This document shows, piece by piece, positions 62,217 to 64,000 of a stretch of DNA of 64,000 nucleotides. Under the pieces are notes generated by a model. That model was not told where the DNA came from, did no database searches, and saw nothing but the letters and a program-made list of their open reading frames with translations. Each line of letters opens with the position of its first letter. Position 1 is the first letter of the stretch. The position numbers were made by a program, and so were the translations under genes. This DNA comes from Pollenia angustigena (Eukaryota > Arthropoda > Insecta > Diptera > Polleniidae), in NCBI GenBank assembly GCA_930367215.1, contig OV884056.1, positions 124,122,053 to 124,186,052 on the forward strand. Reading direction: 5' to 3'.

Positions 62217-63755
62217 TTATATGATATTAACTCTTGTGGACATAACACCCCCATCGTTAGATTGAGGCTCCGATGAAATAAATATCTTTTGTTTTATTCT
62301 CATTATAAAAAATAGACATAATATAAAACTTACAACTAATACAATATTTGTGCTTATATTAATTGTTTTTGTTTTTGAATGATTTGTAATTAATTCTTTA
62401 ATAATGTTGTCATTGCTTATTTGTTTCATATATAAATCTTCAATTTTTAAATCATTAATGCTAATGCTTTGGTTATTTTTTATTTTTGTTATGATGTTTG
62501 GCAAAATTATCTTATCACTAATTTTTAAGTTGATATTAGTGAAATTTTTATTTTTTATTGAAATTCTACAGTTCTCAAATTTTACAAGGAATGTTCCTTT
62601 TATTTTTATCTTATTTTGGTTACAATTATGGTCCATGTCTAAATAATAATTTTTAAATATTAATATTCCAGGAAGTACCTCAACTACTTCCTCTGTTTTG
62701 GAATTTTTCATAGGGCAAATTGCCTCTTTATAATCTAGTATATTTTGCAAACAATTGTCATTTAATTTAATTAAATTTTTTCTTAGGTTTTCCTTAATGT
62801 ATGGGTCATACATGTTTTTCATATCATCGGTGAGTACTAAGCGATTTTCTAACGCTAACGTCCTGTTTGCTGGGTCAGGAATCGGTTCAAAGACGATTTT
62901 AGATAGAGTGTTTTTTGAATATTTTGGTATTTTAAAAATTAGTAGTATATTTTTGTCTTGTAGGGCTACCGAAGTTTTTATATTTGTATAGCTGTTGAAG
63001 TCCGTAATCAAGTCCATTTCTTTTGGGGTTAAAATGTCTGTTGGGATAATTCCTAATTTGCTTGAAAAAATTACTTGTCCTATGTCGTCGATGTGGTTTA
63101 GCAAGAGTGCGATGTCATTGTTTATTTGATAAATGTGTTCTATAAAATCTATTTCGTCTTCTATTGTTGTAATTTTGTTTTGTAAGACGTTTTTGAATTG
63201 GTTTAGATATTGTCCTATTTGTAATTGTTGTGTGTTAATATGGTCTGTTATATTTTTTATTTGGTATGAAAAATAGTTGTTAACTTGTGTAAGATTATTT
63301 ACCGTATTCGTTAAAAGTCCTTTGTTTTCATAGAGAAGTTTAAGTGAATTATTTATGTGTTCTTCATCGTCGCTGTCCATTGTTCCGGTGATGATCTTTA
63401 GTCCTTTTCCTAATACATTTATTAGTCCTCGTTTTTGTCTAAAGTGTGGGCACAAGTTTTCAATTTTGCCCCTAAGTATTACGAAATTTTTCTCTATTGT
63501 GTTTAGTAAGTTCTTTGTATCTGTCATAGTACTTTTCAGTGTAGCTACGTTAGTTGCGATCAATTTTAGCGAGTCCTCGTACAAGGTTATATTTACAATA
63601 TGTACGATTTTGGAAAATGTCTCTATGGGTGTGACTTCGTCCAATTTTATAGGAATATATCCATTATTATTGGTAAGATCTTGGATGTCTAATAATTGTG
63701 CGTTAGTTGCCATGAAAAGTGCTAGTATCAAAGTCCAGTTTGTCATCATAGTCAT
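62217..63755 (-). CDS. env: Errantivirus envelope glycoprotein (Env)
   Basis: About 512 codons, open throughout. The ATG at 63755 is preferred over the upstream TTG because it follows a splice acceptor. There is a hydrophobic signal peptide at the start, several N-x-S/T sites and a furin-type site RQKR at about residue 108. GLINVLGKGLK, a typical fusion-peptide start of the insect-retrovirus/baculovirus F-like family, follows. A heptad-like Leu/Ile/Asn-rich region lies at about 120-230, and one transmembrane helix near the C-terminus is followed by a short basic tail. In the family this membrane protein mediates fusion after cleavage. It follows the pol end by 12 bases. I see no stop or frame break; whether it works cannot be judged here. 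Confidence 0.85.
   Translation of the reverse strand: MTMMTNWTLILALFMATNAQLLDIQDLTNNNGYIPIKLDEVTPIETFSKIVHIVNITLYEDSLKLIATNVATLKSTMTDTKNLLNTIEKNFVILRGKIENLCPHFRQKRGLINVLGKGLKIITGTMDSDDEEHINNSLKLLYENKGLLTNTVNNLTQVNNYFSYQIKNITDHINTQQLQIGQYLNQFKNVLQNKITTIEDEIDFIEHIYQINNDIALLLNHIDDIGQVIFSSKLGIIPTDILTPKEMDLITDFNSYTNIKTSVALQDKNILLIFKIPKYSKNTLSKIVFEPIPDPANRTLALENRLVLTDDMKNMYDPYIKENLRKNLIKLNDNCLQNILDYKEAICPMKNSKTEEVVEVLPGILIFKNYYLDMDHNCNQNKIKIKGTFLVKFENCRISIKNKNFTNINLKISDKIILPNIITKIKNNQSISINDLKIEDLYMKQISNDNIIKELITNHSKTKTINISTNIVLVVSFILCLFFIMRIKQKIFISSEPQSNDGGVMSTRVNII
62241..62256 (-). promoter_or_regulatory. Probable polypurine tract and 3' LTR start
   Basis: The minus strand reads GATGGGGGTGTTATG: a G-run as in polypurine tracts, then TGTTATG, which could start the LTR. 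Env codons overlap it, as is common in errantiviruses. The other LTR is outside the window, so this is inference. Confidence 0.35.
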
Positions 63756-63767
63756 CTGCAAGTATAA
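63756..63767 (-). promoter_or_regulatory. Candidate env splice acceptor
   Basis: The minus strand reads TTATACTTGCAG directly before ATG. Errantivirus env is made from a spliced RNA, and an acceptor at this place fits. The donor would be outside the window. Confidence 0.5.
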
Positions 63768-64000
63768 TTAGATTTTTACTGTAGGGTTGTCTCTATCTTG
63801 GTATTGCTTGCTTTGTCTTATGTGAGCCTTATAATATTTAAGTCCACTGTCCTTATGTTCTACATGATCTTTGTCAATCTTTTTAGTATCAATTTTTCGA
63901 TATTTTCTATAGTTTTTTCCGCCTCTAATTTCTTTTATGTAGTTAATTCCTTCGTCTATTTCTATGTCCTTGCTATCCTTATTAAGTTTGTTAATACTAT
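63768..64000 (-). CDS. pol: Errantivirus pol, C-terminal end (partial)
   Basis: Open from the window edge to TAA at 63768-63770 (about 77 codons). It is Lys/Asp/Arg-rich (GINYIKEIRGGKNYRKYRK, QDRDNPTVKI at the end), as expected for the tail after the integrase core in this group. The rest of pol and gag lie beyond 64000. Assigned from its position just upstream of env. Confidence 0.6.
   Translation of the reverse strand, partial: SINKLNKDSKDIEIDEGINYIKEIRGGKNYRKYRKIDTKKIDKDHVEHKDSGLKYYKAHIRQSKQYQDRDNPTVKI

Noticed and set aside
62404..63771. Plus-strand frames opposite env
   Set aside because: Hydrophobic shadows of the minus-strand env gene.

Overview
This window looks like intergenic DNA from a brachyceran fly. 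It is AT-rich and eukaryotic, with no operon-like gene packing. Its mobile elements are those of Diptera: Jockey-, LOA-, CR1- and RTE-like LINEs, an mdg3/blastopia-like Ty3/gypsy LTR element, an errantivirus with an env gene, a Penelope-like element, Helitron-like and TIR elements, and a Transib/RAG1-like transposon. I found no convincing host gene. Family names rest on motifs recognised by eye; no database search was possible.

Layout. 0-1.7 kb: two spliced exons of a RAG1/Transib-like transposase on the minus strand, with further possible exons upstream. 3.2-10.6 kb: dispersed non-coding repeats, a MITE, a tRNA-like relic and a gag relic. 10.6-12.9 kb: a Jockey-like 3' fragment (copy C) split by a TIR element. 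13-15.1 kb: hairpin MITEs and a dispersed repeat. 15.14-18.39 kb: Jockey-like copy B on the plus strand, with an 11-bp target duplication and an internal Inr+DPE promoter. 19.07-35.02 kb: a nest four levels deep. Jockey-like copy A (minus) is split in ORF1 by an LTR retrotransposon (22,761-34,531). That element is split at its RT YMDD motif by a LOA-like LINE (26,201-33,003), which is split in its RT by a CR1-like LINE (28,239-31,593).

35-44 kb holds dispersed repeats, several MITEs, a Helitron-like element with a run of 20 G, and a second nest in which a MITE carries a foldback insertion and a TIR element that itself holds a LOA-like 3' end. 44.9-51.1 kb has two degraded APE-type LINEs. The second is interrupted by a 2,389-bp Transib-like transposon (48,476-50,864) with a 5-bp CGTCG target duplication. 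Its ends read as heptamer, 23-bp spacer, A-rich nonamer on one side and heptamer, 12-bp spacer, A-rich nonamer on the other. 51.1-52.0 kb is a second Helitron-like copy. 52-55.3 kb is a Penelope-like element with repeated and inverted ends. 57.1-60.1 kb is a large inverted-repeat structure. 62.2-64 kb is the 3' part of an errantivirus: pol tail, spliced env and the start of the 3' LTR, leaving the window on the right.

How it works together: these are mostly independent mobile elements at different stages of decay, and the nesting order gives their relative ages. The RAG1/Transib family matters most. The left copy keeps the region of the first catalytic Asp, and the 49-kb copy keeps the region of the last catalytic Glu plus both element ends, so the two fragments together outline one family.
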